Assembly (NCBI RefSeq): GCF_021129155.1
Contig: NZ_JAJOMC010000012.1
Coordinates: forward strand, 1 to 64,000
Reading direction: 5' to 3'
DNA: 64,000 nt
Origin: Arthrobacter sp. AK04
GTDB lineage: Bacteria > Actinomycetota > Actinomycetes > Actinomycetales > Micrococcaceae
Of this stretch, positions 8,771-17,965 are shown one piece after another. A program made the translations under genes and the position numbers. The notes below the pieces were generated by a model, which saw only the letters and a list, made by a program, of their open reading frames with translations, had not been told where the DNA came from and ran no database searches. How positions within the stretch are numbered: the stretch's first letter is position 1; every line of letters begins with the position of its first letter.

Positions 8771-8787
8771 TTCTACCAGCCGTAGTA
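8771..8787. promoter_or_regulatory. Candidate BlaI-type operator, distant copy
   Basis: TTCTAC-cagcc-GTAGTA differs at one of twelve dyad positions from the three TTCTAC-N5-GTAGAA sites between blaI and cydA. It covers the position expected for the -35 element of the 8403-8753 gene. It also lies inside a longer imperfect inverted repeat (AGCCAG...CTGGCT), so a hairpin function is an alternative. Confidence 0.5.
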
Positions 8788-8934
8788 GCTGGCTCATGCG
8801 GGGTGCCCCGTCCGCCGTGCTCCACGGGCCGGCGCCCGCAGCAGCACCCGGATGGTTAAACGACGACGGCGGTGCAGGCCGTCCGGCAGGTTTCCCCGCC
8901 GTTGCCCGCACCGCCGTTGTGCGCGTTGTGGCTG

Positions 8935-10701
8935 TTACAGCCCCAGGTCCGCTTCGAAGGCGCCTTCTTCAAGGCGTGCCTTCAGGGTCTGGAGGAAACG
9001 GCCGGCGTCCGCGCCGTCCACCAGGCGGTGGTCGTACGTCAGGGACAGGTACATCATGGAGCGGATGGCGATCGAATCGTCACCGTTCTCATCTGCAACC
9101 ACCACGGCGCGCTTGACGATGGCGCCGGTGCCGAGGATGCCCACCTGTGGCTGGTTGATGATCGGGGTGTCGAACAGGGCCCCGACCGAGCCGATGTTGG
9201 TGATGCTGAACGTGCCGCCGGACAGCTCATCCGGGCCGATCTTGCCATCGCGGGTGCGGCCGGCGACGTCGGCGATCTTGCCCGCCAGGCCGGCCAGGTT
9301 CAGGCTGCCGGCGTCGGAAATGACGGGAACCAGCAGGCCCTTGTCGGTGTCGACGGCGATCGCCAGGTGCTCGGCGTTGTGGTACGTGATCTCCTGCTTG
9401 TCCTCGTCGTAGGCAGCGTTGAGCTTGGGGTGCTGCTTGAGGGCCTCGGCGACAGCCTTGGCGATGAAGGGCAGGAAGGTCAGCTTGACGCCGTTCTGTG
9501 CCTGGAAGGAGTTCTTGGCGCGGGCGCGGAGCTTGGCGACCTTGGTCATGTCCACTTCGTGGACCTGGGTCAGCTGCGTGGAGACCTCGAGGGATTCACG
9601 CATGCGGCGGGCGATGACCTGCCGGATGCGCGGGGCCTTCTGGGTGGTGCCGCGCAGCGAGGAAGCAGCCTGGCCTGCGGACGCGGAGGCTGCCGGGGCG
9701 GAGGCTGCCGGAGCGGCGGCGGCCGCGGGAGCTGCCTTTGCCTCGGCGGCGGCGATGACGTCCTGCTTGCGGATGCGGCCGCCGACGCCGGTGCCGGAGA
9801 GGGAGGTGATGTCCACGCCGTGCTGGTTTGCCAGCTTACGGACCAGGGGAGTCACATAGCCCGACTCGGACCCGCCTGCCGCTTCGGCGGAAGCCGGCGC
9901 TGCTGCGGGAGCCTGGGGAGCGGGCTCAGCCTTGGGGGCTTCCTGCTTGGGTGCTTCCTGGGCGGGAGCGGCCTGCGGTGCGGGTGCCTCAGCCTTCGGC
10001 GCTTCCGCCTTGGGCTCTTCCTTGGCCGGTGCCTCGGTGGAGGGGGCCTCGGCCGGGGCGGCGGCAGCACCCGAGCCGATGACGGCGAGGACGGAGCCAA
10101 CCTCCGCGGTCTCGTCCTCATTGACGCGGATTTCCTGGAGGGTACCGGCCACCGGGGAAGGAATTTCGGTGTCGACCTTGTCGGTGGAAACCTCCAGCAG
10201 GGGCTCGTCCACCTCCACGGCGTCGCCAACCGCCTTGAGCCAGCGGGTGACGGTGCCTTCGGTGACGCTCTCGCCGAGGGCGGGCAGGGTGACCTCGTGG
10301 CTTTCGCCGCCGGCAGCCGGTGCCTCAGGGGCGGATGCTTCCGGCGCGGGTGCTTCTGCGGGGGCGGGCGCCTCGGTGGATGGAGCTTCGGCGGGAGCCG
10401 GTGCCTCCTCGGCGGCCGGTGCTTCTTCCGCGGGGGCCTCTTCGGCGGGTGCGCCGCCGCCGGAGCCGTCTCCAATGCGGACCAGGGGAGCGCCAACCTC
10501 GGCGGTCTCGTCCTCGGCCACGAGGATTTCCTCAATCACGCCAGCTACAGGAGAGGGGATTTCAGTGTCTACTTTGTCGGTGGAGACTTCGAGCAGCGGC
10601 TCGTCCACCTCTACCCGGTCACCTACCTGCTTGAGCCAGCGGGTGACGGTTCCTTCGGTGACGCTCTCACCGAGGGCGGGCAAGTTAACGGATTCAGACA
10701 T
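8935..10701 (-). CDS. sucB: Dihydrolipoamide acyltransferase (E2) with two lipoyl domains
   Basis: E2 core of a 2-oxoacid dehydrogenase complex. The 588-residue protein has two lipoyl domains about 75% identical to each other (lipoyl lysines Lys43 and Lys175 in [11 protein letters not shown]), each followed by an Ala/Pro/Glu-rich swinging linker. An E1/E3-binding domain (about 281-317) and the catalytic domain with the C-terminal DHRLVDGAD motif (His558, Asp562) complete it. It is usually annotated SucB, but it corresponds to the actinobacterial DlaT/AceF type that also serves pyruvate dehydrogenase. The neighbours lpd, lipB and lipA supply E3 and the cofactor. A purine-rich site (GGAGAACGGGG) precedes the ATG at 10701. 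Confidence 0.95.
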   Translation of the reverse strand: MSESVNLPALGESVTEGTVTRWLKQVGDRVEVDEPLLEVSTDKVDTEIPSPVAGVIEEILVAEDETAEVGAPLVRIGDGSGGGAPAEEAPAEEAPAAEEAPAPAEAPSTEAPAPAEAPAPEASAPEAPAAGGESHEVTLPALGESVTEGTVTRWLKAVGDAVEVDEPLLEVSTDKVDTEIPSPVAGTLQEIRVNEDETAEVGSVLAVIGSGAAAAPAEAPSTEAPAKEEPKAEAPKAEAPAPQAAPAQEAPKQEAPKAEPAPQAPAAAPASAEAAGGSESGYVTPLVRKLANQHGVDITSLSGTGVGGRIRKQDVIAAAEAKAAPAAAAAPAASAPAASASAGQAASSLRGTTQKAPRIRQVIARRMRESLEVSTQLTQVHEVDMTKVAKLRARAKNSFQAQNGVKLTFLPFIAKAVAEALKQHPKLNAAYDEDKQEITYHNAEHLAIAVDTDKGLLVPVISDAGSLNLAGLAGKIADVAGRTRDGKIGPDELSGGTFSITNIGSVGALFDTPIINQPQVGILGTGAIVKRAVVVADENGDDSIAIRSMMYLSLTYDHRLVDGADAGRFLQTLKARLEEGAFEADLGL

Positions 10702-10815
10702 GTCGTCCCCGTTCTCCTTATTGATCTTTAGTGCGGATGAATGCTGCCTGTTGGCCAGCCTAGTGCACCCGGCATTCCGTGCCGGGCGCACCAGGCCCTT
10801 GGGTGTTGGGGGAGA

Positions 10816-12198
10816 CTAGCCGTGAAGGGGCTTGCCAGCGAGTGCCATGTGGGCTTCGCCCAGGGACTCGTTCTGGGTGGGGTGGGCGTGCAGCAGCTGG
10901 GCCACATCTTCCGGGTACGCTTCCCAGTTCACGATCAGCTGGGCTTCGCCCACCTGCTCGCCCATGCGGGCGCCGATCATGTGGACGCCCACCACGGGGC
11001 CGTCCTTCTGCCGGACCAGCTTGACCAGGCCGGAGGTGCCCAGGATGGAGCTCTTGCCGTTGCCCGCGAGGTTGTATTCCTGCGTCTGCACCTGGTCCTC
11101 GCCGAACTTCTCCTTGGCGGCCTTTTCGGTGTAGCCCACGGTGGCGATCTCCGGCTCGGAGTAGGTGACCTTGGGGATGTTGATGTCCTCGACCACCACG
11201 GGCTTCAGGCCGGCGATTTCCTCGGCCACGAAGATGCCCTGCTGGTAGCCGCGGTGCGCCAGCTGGACGCCGGGGACGATGTCGCCCACGGCGTAGATGT
11301 TGCCGACGCCCGTGTGGAGTCGCTCGTTGGTGATGACGAAGCCGCGGTCAATGGTGATGCCCGCTTCCTCGTAGCCCAGGTTGGCGGTGACGGGACCGCG
11401 GCCCACGGCGACCAGCAGCAGGTCTGCCTCGAACGTCTTGCCGTCCACCAGGGTGACCTTGACGCCGTCGTCATTCTGCTCGACGCCCTGGAAGAACACA
11501 CCGGTGGAGAACTTGATGCCGCGCTTCTTGAAGGCACGCTCGAAGTTCTTGACGATGGTGGCGTCCTCGTTGGGGACCAGCGAAGGCAGGCCCTCCACGA
11601 TGGTGACGTCCACGCCGAAGGACTTCCACACCGAGGCGAACTCGACGCCGATGACGCCGCCGCCCAGGATGATGGCGCTCTTGGGGATGAAGTCCATGGT
11701 CAGGGCCTGGTCGGAGGTGATGACCTTGCCGCCGAGATCCAGGCCGGGAAGGGTGCGCGAGTAGGAACCGGTGGCCAGGACGATGTTCTTGCCCTTGTAG
11801 GCCGTGCCGTTCACCACGACGGTGTCGGTGCCCTGGAGCTTGCCTTCACCCTCGATGACGGTGATGCCCTTGGACTTGATGAGTCCCTGCAGTCCCTTGT
11901 ACTTGCCCGCGATGATGCCGTCCTTGTACGCGTTGACAGCGTTGATGTCGATGCTGTCAAGGGTGACGTTCACGCCGTACTTGGCGGAGTCGCGGGCGTG
12001 GTCGGCCAGCTCCGCTGAGTGCAGGAGGGCCTTGGTGGGGATGCAGCCGTTGTGGAGGCAGGTGCCGCCCAGCTTTGCCTTCTCCACGAGGCCGACGGTG
12101 AGGCCAAGCTGTACTGCCCGGAGCGCTGCGGCGTATCCGCCGCTGCCGCCACCGAGTACCAGGATGTCGAATTCTTGCGCAGTTGCCTGATCGGCCAC
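10816..12198 (-). CDS. lpdA: Dihydrolipoyl dehydrogenase (E3)
   Basis: FAD flavoenzyme that reoxidises dihydrolipoamide on E2 and passes electrons to NAD+. The 460-residue length is normal. Motifs visible are the FAD-binding GGGSGGYAAA, the redox disulfide GGTCLHNGCIP (Cys47, Cys52), the NAD-binding GGGVIGVE, the second FAD motif YAVGDI and the catalytic HAHPTQNE near the C-terminus. The GTG start at 12198 was chosen because GAGGGAG lies at suitable spacing and the frame upstream has no family similarity. It ends 114 bases before sucB and probably forms an operon with it. Confidence 0.96.
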   Translation of the reverse strand: MADQATAQEFDILVLGGGSGGYAAALRAVQLGLTVGLVEKAKLGGTCLHNGCIPTKALLHSAELADHARDSAKYGVNVTLDSIDINAVNAYKDGIIAGKYKGLQGLIKSKGITVIEGEGKLQGTDTVVVNGTAYKGKNIVLATGSYSRTLPGLDLGGKVITSDQALTMDFIPKSAIILGGGVIGVEFASVWKSFGVDVTIVEGLPSLVPNEDATIVKNFERAFKKRGIKFSTGVFFQGVEQNDDGVKVTLVDGKTFEADLLLVAVGRGPVTANLGYEEAGITIDRGFVITNERLHTGVGNIYAVGDIVPGVQLAHRGYQQGIFVAEEIAGLKPVVVEDINIPKVTYSEPEIATVGYTEKAAKEKFGEDQVQTQEYNLAGNGKSSILGTSGLVKLVRQKDGPVVGVHMIGARMGEQVGEAQLIVNWEAYPEDVAQLLHAHPTQNESLGEAHMALAGKPLHG

Positions 12199-12380
12199 TA
12201 AAACGCTCCCTCGCGTGAACGATGACGCGGTCCTGCGCATCATCTGGTCTTGGAACTTGCACTGCCGTGATTATGCCAGCAGGCCGATTCTCTTGCATTT
12301 GTGACTACCGTGGTTCACCTTAGCGAACCACTTATCCATGCTCCACCCTGGCACCACGTTTGTGGAGCGCTTGTGTCGAG

Positions 12381-12433
12381 TGTCACGCGGCTTTGTGGCA
12401 CAGGGATCACCGGTCCCGCAAAGCCGCGTGACA
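12381..12433 (-). terminator. Perfect 15-bp inverted repeat after pepA
   Basis: TGTCACGCGGCTTTG (12381-12395) is exactly complementary to CAAAGCCGCGTGACA (12419-12433) with a 23-base loop that itself contains a short CACCGGTC-type dyad. It lies 27 bases beyond the pepA stop and before lpd. There is no U-tract, so it may be a terminator of the U-less kind or a protein-binding dyad. Confidence 0.6.
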
Positions 12434-12459
12434 GCACGCCGGAGGCGCGGCCAAAGGGG

Positions 12460-13983
12460 TCAGGCGGCAGCCAGGATGTCCTCCACGTACGCCACCAGGG
12501 TGCGGACCGTGCAGCCCGTTCCCTGCTTGTGCGTGTAGCCATAGGGGCTCCCGTTATTAAAGGAGGGCCCGGCGATGTCGATGTGGGCCCAGGGGATCTG
12601 TTCCCCGTCCTTGCCCTTACCCACGAACTCGCGGAGGAAAACGGCGGCGGTCATCATGCCGCCGTGGCGTTCGCCGATGTTGGCGAGGTCGGCGACCTGC
12701 GAATCGAGGCTGGGGCGCAGTTCCTCGGGGAGCGGCATGGGCCAGACGAGTTCGCCGGCCCGGTCCGCTGCTGCCTTGAGGGGGCCCGTCACGCTGTCTG
12801 ATCCCATGACGCCGGCGGTCCGGTTGCCCAGGGCGATCAGCTGCGCGCCGGTGAGGGTGGCTACGTCGATGATGGCATCCGGGTACTCGCGGCTGGCGGC
12901 GACGATGCCGTCGGCCATCACCAGGCGGCCTTCGGCATCGGTGTTCAGGACCTCAACGGTCTTGCCGCCGAACATCGTGAGGACGTCCGCCGGGCGGGAG
13001 GCGGCACCGGAGGGCATGTTCTCGGCGATGCAGAGCCAGGCGGTGGCCTTGACCGGCAGGCCAAGCCCCGCGAGGGCCAGGACAGTATTAAGGACGACGG
13101 CGGCCCCTGCCATGTCGCTCTTCATGTCGCCCATGCCGAGGGCGGGCTTGATGGAAATGCCGCCGGTGTCGAACGTGATGCCCTTGCCCACAAGCGCGAT
13201 CTTCGAGGTTGCTTTGGCCGGGGAGTACTCCACCTTCACCAGGCGGGGCTGGCGTGCGGACCCCTTGCCCACGCCCATGATGCCGCCGAAGCCTTCCTTC
13301 TCAAGGCGTTTCTCGTCCCAGACGGTCACTTTGACGGGGAGCCCCTTGGCCAGGTCCTTCGCCGCCTCGGCGAAGGTCTCCGGGTAAAGGTGGCTGGGCG
13401 GCTGGTTGACCAGGGACCGGGTGGCGTTGACCGCCCTGCCAATCAGCGCAGCCCGCTTGAGGACTGCGTCCAGTTCCTTCTGGCCGTCCAGTTCAGTGAA
13501 GATCACGGCGTTGCGGACGGGGTCCTTCAGGCCGTCCCTGGAGGACCGGAACTCGCTGAAGGAGTAGGCACCCAGCGCTGCACCCTCAGCCACGGCCTCG
13601 ACATCGGCGATGGTCGCCGTCGGAAACGCCAGGGCAACGGTGGCAAGGCCGGCGAGCTGGCGGACGGCGGAACCTGCTGCCCGCCGCAGGGCTTCCCCTG
13701 CCAGGGGCTGCGAGGCTGACACCTTGCCCACCCCCGCCAGGACCAGCACGCCCGCGCCGGTCTCAGGCAGGCCCGGCAGGCGCACCAGCTGGTCGGCGGC
13801 GCCCGTGATACCGAGGGCCTTGAGGGAATCAGCCAGCGCCTCGGCGGACCGGGCGGTCAGCGGGTTGTCCAGGAGGACGGGTCCGTCCGCACCCTGCCCC
13901 ACACCTATGACGACGGCGTCACTGGGGCTTTTCTTCAGGTCCCGCGAGAGGGTACTAAGGTTGATTTCAGTATTCTTGACCAC
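12460..13983 (-). CDS. pepA: Leucyl aminopeptidase (M17)
   Basis: Cytosolic dizinc aminopeptidase. The 507-residue protein has an N-terminal macro-like domain and the C-terminal M17 catalytic domain. The latter shows the metal-binding and catalytic segments GKGITFDTGG, MKSDMAGAA and the family signature NTDAEGRLVMAD. A GTG start at 13983 is supported by GAGGA nine or so bases upstream; the much longer open frame that continues to 15375 is antisense to the PAC2 gene and is not real. An orthologue (pepB) also neighbours dlaT in M. tuberculosis, so the pairing with the E2 locus is old. Confidence 0.95.
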   Translation of the reverse strand: MVKNTEINLSTLSRDLKKSPSDAVVIGVGQGADGPVLLDNPLTARSAEALADSLKALGITGAADQLVRLPGLPETGAGVLVLAGVGKVSASQPLAGEALRRAAGSAVRQLAGLATVALAFPTATIADVEAVAEGAALGAYSFSEFRSSRDGLKDPVRNAVIFTELDGQKELDAVLKRAALIGRAVNATRSLVNQPPSHLYPETFAEAAKDLAKGLPVKVTVWDEKRLEKEGFGGIMGVGKGSARQPRLVKVEYSPAKATSKIALVGKGITFDTGGISIKPALGMGDMKSDMAGAAVVLNTVLALAGLGLPVKATAWLCIAENMPSGAASRPADVLTMFGGKTVEVLNTDAEGRLVMADGIVAASREYPDAIIDVATLTGAQLIALGNRTAGVMGSDSVTGPLKAAADRAGELVWPMPLPEELRPSLDSQVADLANIGERHGGMMTAAVFLREFVGKGKDGEQIPWAHIDIAGPSFNNGSPYGYTHKQGTGCTVRTLVAYVEDILAAA

Positions 13984-14241
13984 GCGGATCAGTCCTCGAT
14001 TCTCGAAAGATGTTCGGGCAGGGGTGCATGTTCGGCGCTCTGCCATGGTTGCCCGGGTACGGCCGTTCGGAACGCAGTCCGGGTGTCTGCGGGCCCGCCT
14101 GGCAGGCCAGTTCCGATCGTAGCCCGTCCGTGTCTGAGCTGGTGAATTTCGTGAGAGGTGCGCCACAGCCGGCGCCGGAATGCCCGGCTGTCCCGGGGCG
14201 TTGTACAGAATGTCCACCCGCACCTGTGAAAGGAACATGCC

Positions 14242-15180
14242 GTGCTTGAACGGATCTCCGGCTCCCTGCTGGACCCCGATGCGCTCTATGCGAGCAACAT
14301 TGAGCTGTTCCACAGCCCTGAACTCCGCGGGCTGAACCTGGTGATGGGCTTTACCGGATTTGCCGACGCCGGCCACGTGGTGAAGCAGATCAACGCCGAA
14401 CTGCTGGATTCCCTCGATGCGGAGCCGGTGGCCGTCTTTGATGCGGACCAGCTCATTGACTACCGCTCGCGCCGGCCGCACCTGACGTTCGTGGAGGACC
14501 ACCTCCAGGATTACCAGGAGCCCAGGCTGGCCCTGTACCGGCTGATGGACGGGCTGGGCAAGCCCTTCCTGCTGCTGGCAGGGTTCGAACCGGACCTGCA
14601 GTGGGAGAGGTTCGCCCGCGCCGTGGTGGGCATCGTGGAGAAACTGGACGTGAACCTGGTGACCTGGATCCATTCCATCCCCATGCCCGTTCCCCACACG
14701 CGGCCGGTGGGTGTGACGGTACACGGCAACCGGCCCGAGCTGATCGAGGGCATCTCCGTCTGGAAACCCACAGTTGAAGTCCCCGCCGCGGTGGGACACA
14801 TCCTGGAGCTGCGGCTGGTGGAGGCAGGACGCAACGTGGCCGGCTACGTCATCCACGTTCCGCACTACCTGGCGGAGGCGGAATACCCCACCGCCGCCGT
14901 CGCAGGCCTTGAATACCTGGGTGCCGCCACATCCCTGATGCTGCCCTCTGACAGGCTCCGTGAAGCAGGCCGCGAGGTAAGCCGGCAGATTGCGGAGCAG
15001 ATCGACGCCTCCGAGGATGTCCAGCAGGTGGTGTCGCGGCTCGAGGCCCGCTACGACGAGAAGGCCGAGGGCACGGTGCGCCGGTCGCTCCTGGCCGATG
15101 AGAACGATGAGCTGCCCAACGCCGACGACCTCGGCGCTGCAGTGGAGGCGTACCTGGCCAGGGAGAACCCGGGCCAGTAA
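14242..15180 (+). CDS. PAC2 family protein
   Basis: A 312-residue member of the PAC2 (proteasome assembly chaperone 2) superfamily, common in Actinobacteria. The N-terminal segment GFTGFADAGHVVKQ and the central WIHSIPMPVPHTRP are typical. The actual role in bacteria is not established; no proteasome gene is present in this window. The C-terminal 60 residues are charged and helical. The GTG start at 14242 is preceded by AAAGGAA at good spacing. It is divergent from pepA, with 258 bases between the two starts in which I see no further gene. Confidence 0.9.
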   Translation: MLERISGSLLDPDALYASNIELFHSPELRGLNLVMGFTGFADAGHVVKQINAELLDSLDAEPVAVFDADQLIDYRSRRPHLTFVEDHLQDYQEPRLALYRLMDGLGKPFLLLAGFEPDLQWERFARAVVGIVEKLDVNLVTWIHSIPMPVPHTRPVGVTVHGNRPELIEGISVWKPTVEVPAAVGHILELRLVEAGRNVAGYVIHVPHYLAEAEYPTAAVAGLEYLGAATSLMLPSDRLREAGREVSRQIAEQIDASEDVQQVVSRLEARYDEKAEGTVRRSLLADENDELPNADDLGAAVEAYLARENPGQ

Positions 15181-15226
15181 AGGGCTGGACCGATAAAGCC
15201 TGCGGCGTCCGCCCGGGCATAATGAA

Positions 15227-16576
15227 GTGGTGACTGCACCCCGCGCCTGGATCATCTGGACCATCGGAATTTTCGGGTACCTGGTGGCCGTGGCGCAGCG
15301 GACGTCCTTTGGCGTGGTGGGCCTGGAAGCCACCGAGCGTTTCCAGGCCAGCGCGTCAGCCATCTCCTTCTTCACCGTCCTTCAGCTCCTTGTCTACGCC
15401 GGGCTCCAGATTCCCGTGGGGCTGCTGGTGGACAGGTTCGGCTCCCGTGCAATGGTCGCCGGCGGCGCAGTACTTATGGGCCTGGGCCAGCTCCAGCTCG
15501 CCTTCGCCGACAGTATCCCCGGGGGAGTGGCCGGCCGGGTCCTGGTGGGCGCCGGGGACGCCATGACGTTCATCTCCGTGATCCGCCTGATTCCGCTCTG
15601 GTTCGCTCCCGCCCGGGTACCCCTGGTAACCCAGCTGACCGGCATGTCCGGCCAGCTCGGCCAGCTGTTCAGCGTCATACCCTTTGCGTTCGTCCTGCAT
15701 CTCGCCGGCTGGACCCCGGCGTTCCTCATGCTGGCCGGGATGTCAGCCCTCGCCGTCGTCCTTACCCTGGTGCTGCTGCAGGACGTCCCGCCGGGAACCG
15801 CGCGCCCGCACGCCCAGCAGGGGCTGCGGGCCACCGGAGCGTCGCTTGCCCGCGCCTGGCGCCAGCCGGGGACGCGCCTTGGGCTCTGGAGCCACTTCAC
15901 CATCCAGTTCAGCGGCACCGTGTTCGCCATGACCTGGGGCTACCCGTTCCTGCTCTCCGGGCAGGGATTGGACGCCGGAACGGTTGCGGCCCTGATGGCC
16001 CTCTACGTCGCCGCCGCGATGGCGGTGGGGCCCTTCATCGGCCGGTTCGTTTCCCGCCACCCGCTGCGGCGTTCCACCATGGTCCTGCTCATCGCCGGGG
16101 CAACCGCCGCCGCGTGGGCTGCTGTCCTGCTGACCCCCGGCCGCGCACCGCTGTGGATGCTGGCCGGCCTTGTGGTGGTGCTCGCCGTCGGCGGCCCGGG
16201 ATCCATGATCGGCTTCGACTTCGCGCGCACCTTCAACCCTGCGCACCGGATCGGTACGGCCACGGGAATCGTCAACGTGGGTGGGTTCATCGCCGCCCTT
16301 GTTGCCATCTTCCTGATCGGCTTGGTGCTGGACATCCTGTTTGCCAGCGGCTTCTCCCAGGGCGTCCTCTACGGCCTGGATCCTTTCCGGATCGCACTGA
16401 GCGTCCAATTCCTGCTGCTGGGGTTCGGGGCGGCAGCCATGCTGGTCTGCCGGCGCAAAGTGCGGCGGCAGATGGCCGCCCAGGGCGTGGTTGTTCCGCC
16501 GCTGCGCAGCGCGCTGGCCCGCCAGCGGCGCGAAAACCTTGCCCGGCGGCGCGGGTCCGCACTCCCCGACGAATGA
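15227..16576 (+). CDS. Major facilitator superfamily transporter
   Basis: A 449-residue membrane protein with about 12 hydrophobic segments in two halves. The MFS loop motif appears as GLLVDRFGSRAM between helices 2 and 3. The substrate cannot be predicted. The extreme C-terminus is basic and cytoplasmic. Two consecutive GTG codons (15227 and 15230) could start translation. There is no Shine-Dalgarno, but CATAAT ends six bases before the second GTG, which favours 15230 as a leaderless start. The gene follows the PAC2 gene by only 46 bases. Confidence 0.88.
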   Translation: MVTAPRAWIIWTIGIFGYLVAVAQRTSFGVVGLEATERFQASASAISFFTVLQLLVYAGLQIPVGLLVDRFGSRAMVAGGAVLMGLGQLQLAFADSIPGGVAGRVLVGAGDAMTFISVIRLIPLWFAPARVPLVTQLTGMSGQLGQLFSVIPFAFVLHLAGWTPAFLMLAGMSALAVVLTLVLLQDVPPGTARPHAQQGLRATGASLARAWRQPGTRLGLWSHFTIQFSGTVFAMTWGYPFLLSGQGLDAGTVAALMALYVAAAMAVGPFIGRFVSRHPLRRSTMVLLIAGATAAAWAAVLLTPGRAPLWMLAGLVVVLAVGGPGSMIGFDFARTFNPAHRIGTATGIVNVGGFIAALVAIFLIGLVLDILFASGFSQGVLYGLDPFRIALSVQFLLLGFGAAAMLVCRRKVRRQMAAQGVVVPPLRSALARQRRENLARRRGSALPDE

Positions 16577-16624
16577 CACTGGTCCTCCACAGGCCGGTGC
16601 AGGCGCCGGTTTCCACATAACAGT

Positions 16625-16646
16625 GGCCCGCACTGTCGAGCGGGCC
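16625..16646 (+). terminator. Hairpin after the MFS gene
   Basis: GGCCCGC (16625-16631) pairs with GCGGGCC (16640-16646) over an eight-base loop, followed by TTGGT. It lies 48 bases after the MFS stop and is a plausible terminator without a strong U-tract. Confidence 0.5.
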
Positions 16647-16668
16647 TTGGTCCGCGAATGCTGGAGCC

Positions 16669-17940
16669 ATGACACCTCCAGAACGGCTCACAGTCCGCGG
16701 CCCGGAAGACATCCTGGGTTTCATTCCCCACTCGCTGGGATACTGGCCGGCCCAGAGCCTCGTGGCCATGACCCTGCAGGGCAAAAGTCTTGGCGCTACC
16801 CTGCGGCTGGACCTGCCGGGACGCGAGGTCCTGGCCTCGCCGGCACAATTCCTGCTGGCCGTCCGGCGCTACCTGGAGGCGGACAAGGAGGCTGACGGCA
16901 CATTGCTGGCGTTCTTCACCAGCAATGGCAACGCGTCCTCGCCGTCCCGGTATGACGGTCTGCTGGCCGGCCTGGACGCCATGCTGGAAAAGGCTGGGAT
17001 GCCGGTCCGGGAAGCCTGGTACGTCGGCGAGGATTTCTGGCGGGAGGCGTGGTGCGTGGATGCTTCATGCTGTCCGGTGCCGGGCCGCCCCGTCCAGGAA
17101 ATCCGTGACAGCATGCTCAACACCGAGATGGTGTACCGCGGAAGCAGCATTGGCCCGCAGCCGGAGGAGCAGCTGCCGTCCGTGCTTCCGGTTTCAAGCC
17201 TCCACCTCGCTGCCGTCCGCGAGGCTGAAGCCGCCTGGTCCTCGCAACTGGACCTTCGCCGGGCAAGCAGGCCGCAGTTCGATGCGGTCCTCGGGCTCTG
17301 GTGGGCATTGCTGAGCCGCCCCCACGGGGAAGCCTGGGTGCCTGAAGCGGACCGCGACGGATTCCTGCGGGCGTCGTTGCTGGTCCCCGCTTACCGGGAT
17401 GCCTTGCTGATGATGGCGGCAGCAGGCGTCCGGGCTGCCGAAGCCGGCGCCGGACAGGGCGGGCTCTTCCGGGGCGGGTGCCCCCTCGACCCTGTAGCGC
17501 CCCAGGAGCACTTGCCGGGCGCCGGGGCGTCCGCGGACGGGCTGCAGGGCGGAGCAGTGCAGGAAGAACTGTGCGGGCAGGAAGAACTGTGCGGGCAGGG
17601 ACTGCCCGCTGAGGGCATACCCGCCTATGGCGACGTCCTGATGGGCGTTGCCCCGGCCGCCCCGGACTGGGACCGGCTCAACGCCCTGGACCTGGCCCTG
17701 GAGCAGCTTGCCGCAGCGGGCGGACGGGCGGCGGCCGCAGCGTTCACGGGCAGGGGCTGGATTGCCTGGTGCCGGGGACGCGGCTCCTATTCGGCGGCTT
17801 ATCTCCGGCAGGCCCTTGAAGCGGAACCCGGATACCGCCTCGCGGAACTGCTGCTGGAACTGGTCCGGCGCGGAACACTGTGCGGCTGGGCGGCGCGGAG
17901 GGAAGCCGCCTGGCAGAAGTTCGGCCCGGATGCGGCGTGA
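16669..17940 (+). CDS. DUF4192 domain-containing protein
   Basis: A 423-residue protein of the actinobacterial DUF4192 family, recognised by the N-terminal block LTVRGPEDILGFIPHSLGYWPAQSLVAMTL and by a C-terminal block in which RGWIAWCRGRGSYSAAYL resembles other members. Its function is unknown. It is probably soluble; no signal peptide or membrane segment is seen. The region around residues 260-320 is variable and Gly/Ala/Glu-rich and contains an exact 18-bp tandem duplication (QEELCG twice). The gene lies upstream of sigA on the same strand, as in related genomes, but has its own hairpin after the stop. Confidence 0.85.
   Translation: MTPPERLTVRGPEDILGFIPHSLGYWPAQSLVAMTLQGKSLGATLRLDLPGREVLASPAQFLLAVRRYLEADKEADGTLLAFFTSNGNASSPSRYDGLLAGLDAMLEKAGMPVREAWYVGEDFWREAWCVDASCCPVPGRPVQEIRDSMLNTEMVYRGSSIGPQPEEQLPSVLPVSSLHLAAVREAEAAWSSQLDLRRASRPQFDAVLGLWWALLSRPHGEAWVPEADRDGFLRASLLVPAYRDALLMMAAAGVRAAEAGAGQGGLFRGGCPLDPVAPQEHLPGAGASADGLQGGAVQEELCGQEELCGQGLPAEGIPAYGDVLMGVAPAAPDWDRLNALDLALEQLAAAGGRAAAAAFTGRGWIAWCRGRGSYSAAYLRQALEAEPGYRLAELLLELVRRGTLCGWAARREAAWQKFGPDAA
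17560..17598 (+). repeat. 18-bp tandem duplication inside the DUF4192 gene
   Basis: Two exact copies of CAGGAAGAACTGTGCGGG plus a third CAG, encoding QEELCG-QEELCG-Q. The reading frame is kept. It is a recent slippage-type expansion in the variable region of the protein. Confidence 0.9.
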
Positions 17941-17942
17941 CG

Positions 17943-17965
17943 GCCGCCGGAAGAATACCGGCGGC
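17943..17965 (+). terminator. Hairpin after the DUF4192 gene
   Basis: GCCGCCGG (17943-17950) pairs with CCGGCGGC (17958-17965) across the loop AAGAATA. It starts two bases after the stop codon. No U-tract. Confidence 0.55.

Noticed and set aside
8872..10731. 619-codon plus-strand open frame opposite sucB, very glycine-rich
   Set aside because: Antisense frame of the Ala/Pro/Glu-rich sucB coding strand in a high-GC genome. It shows no family motif, and sucB on the minus strand is certain.
12460..15375. 971-codon minus-strand frame extending pepA far upstream
   Set aside because: The pepA family N-terminus and a Shine-Dalgarno mark the start at 13983. The extension is antisense to the PAC2 gene and is low-complexity.
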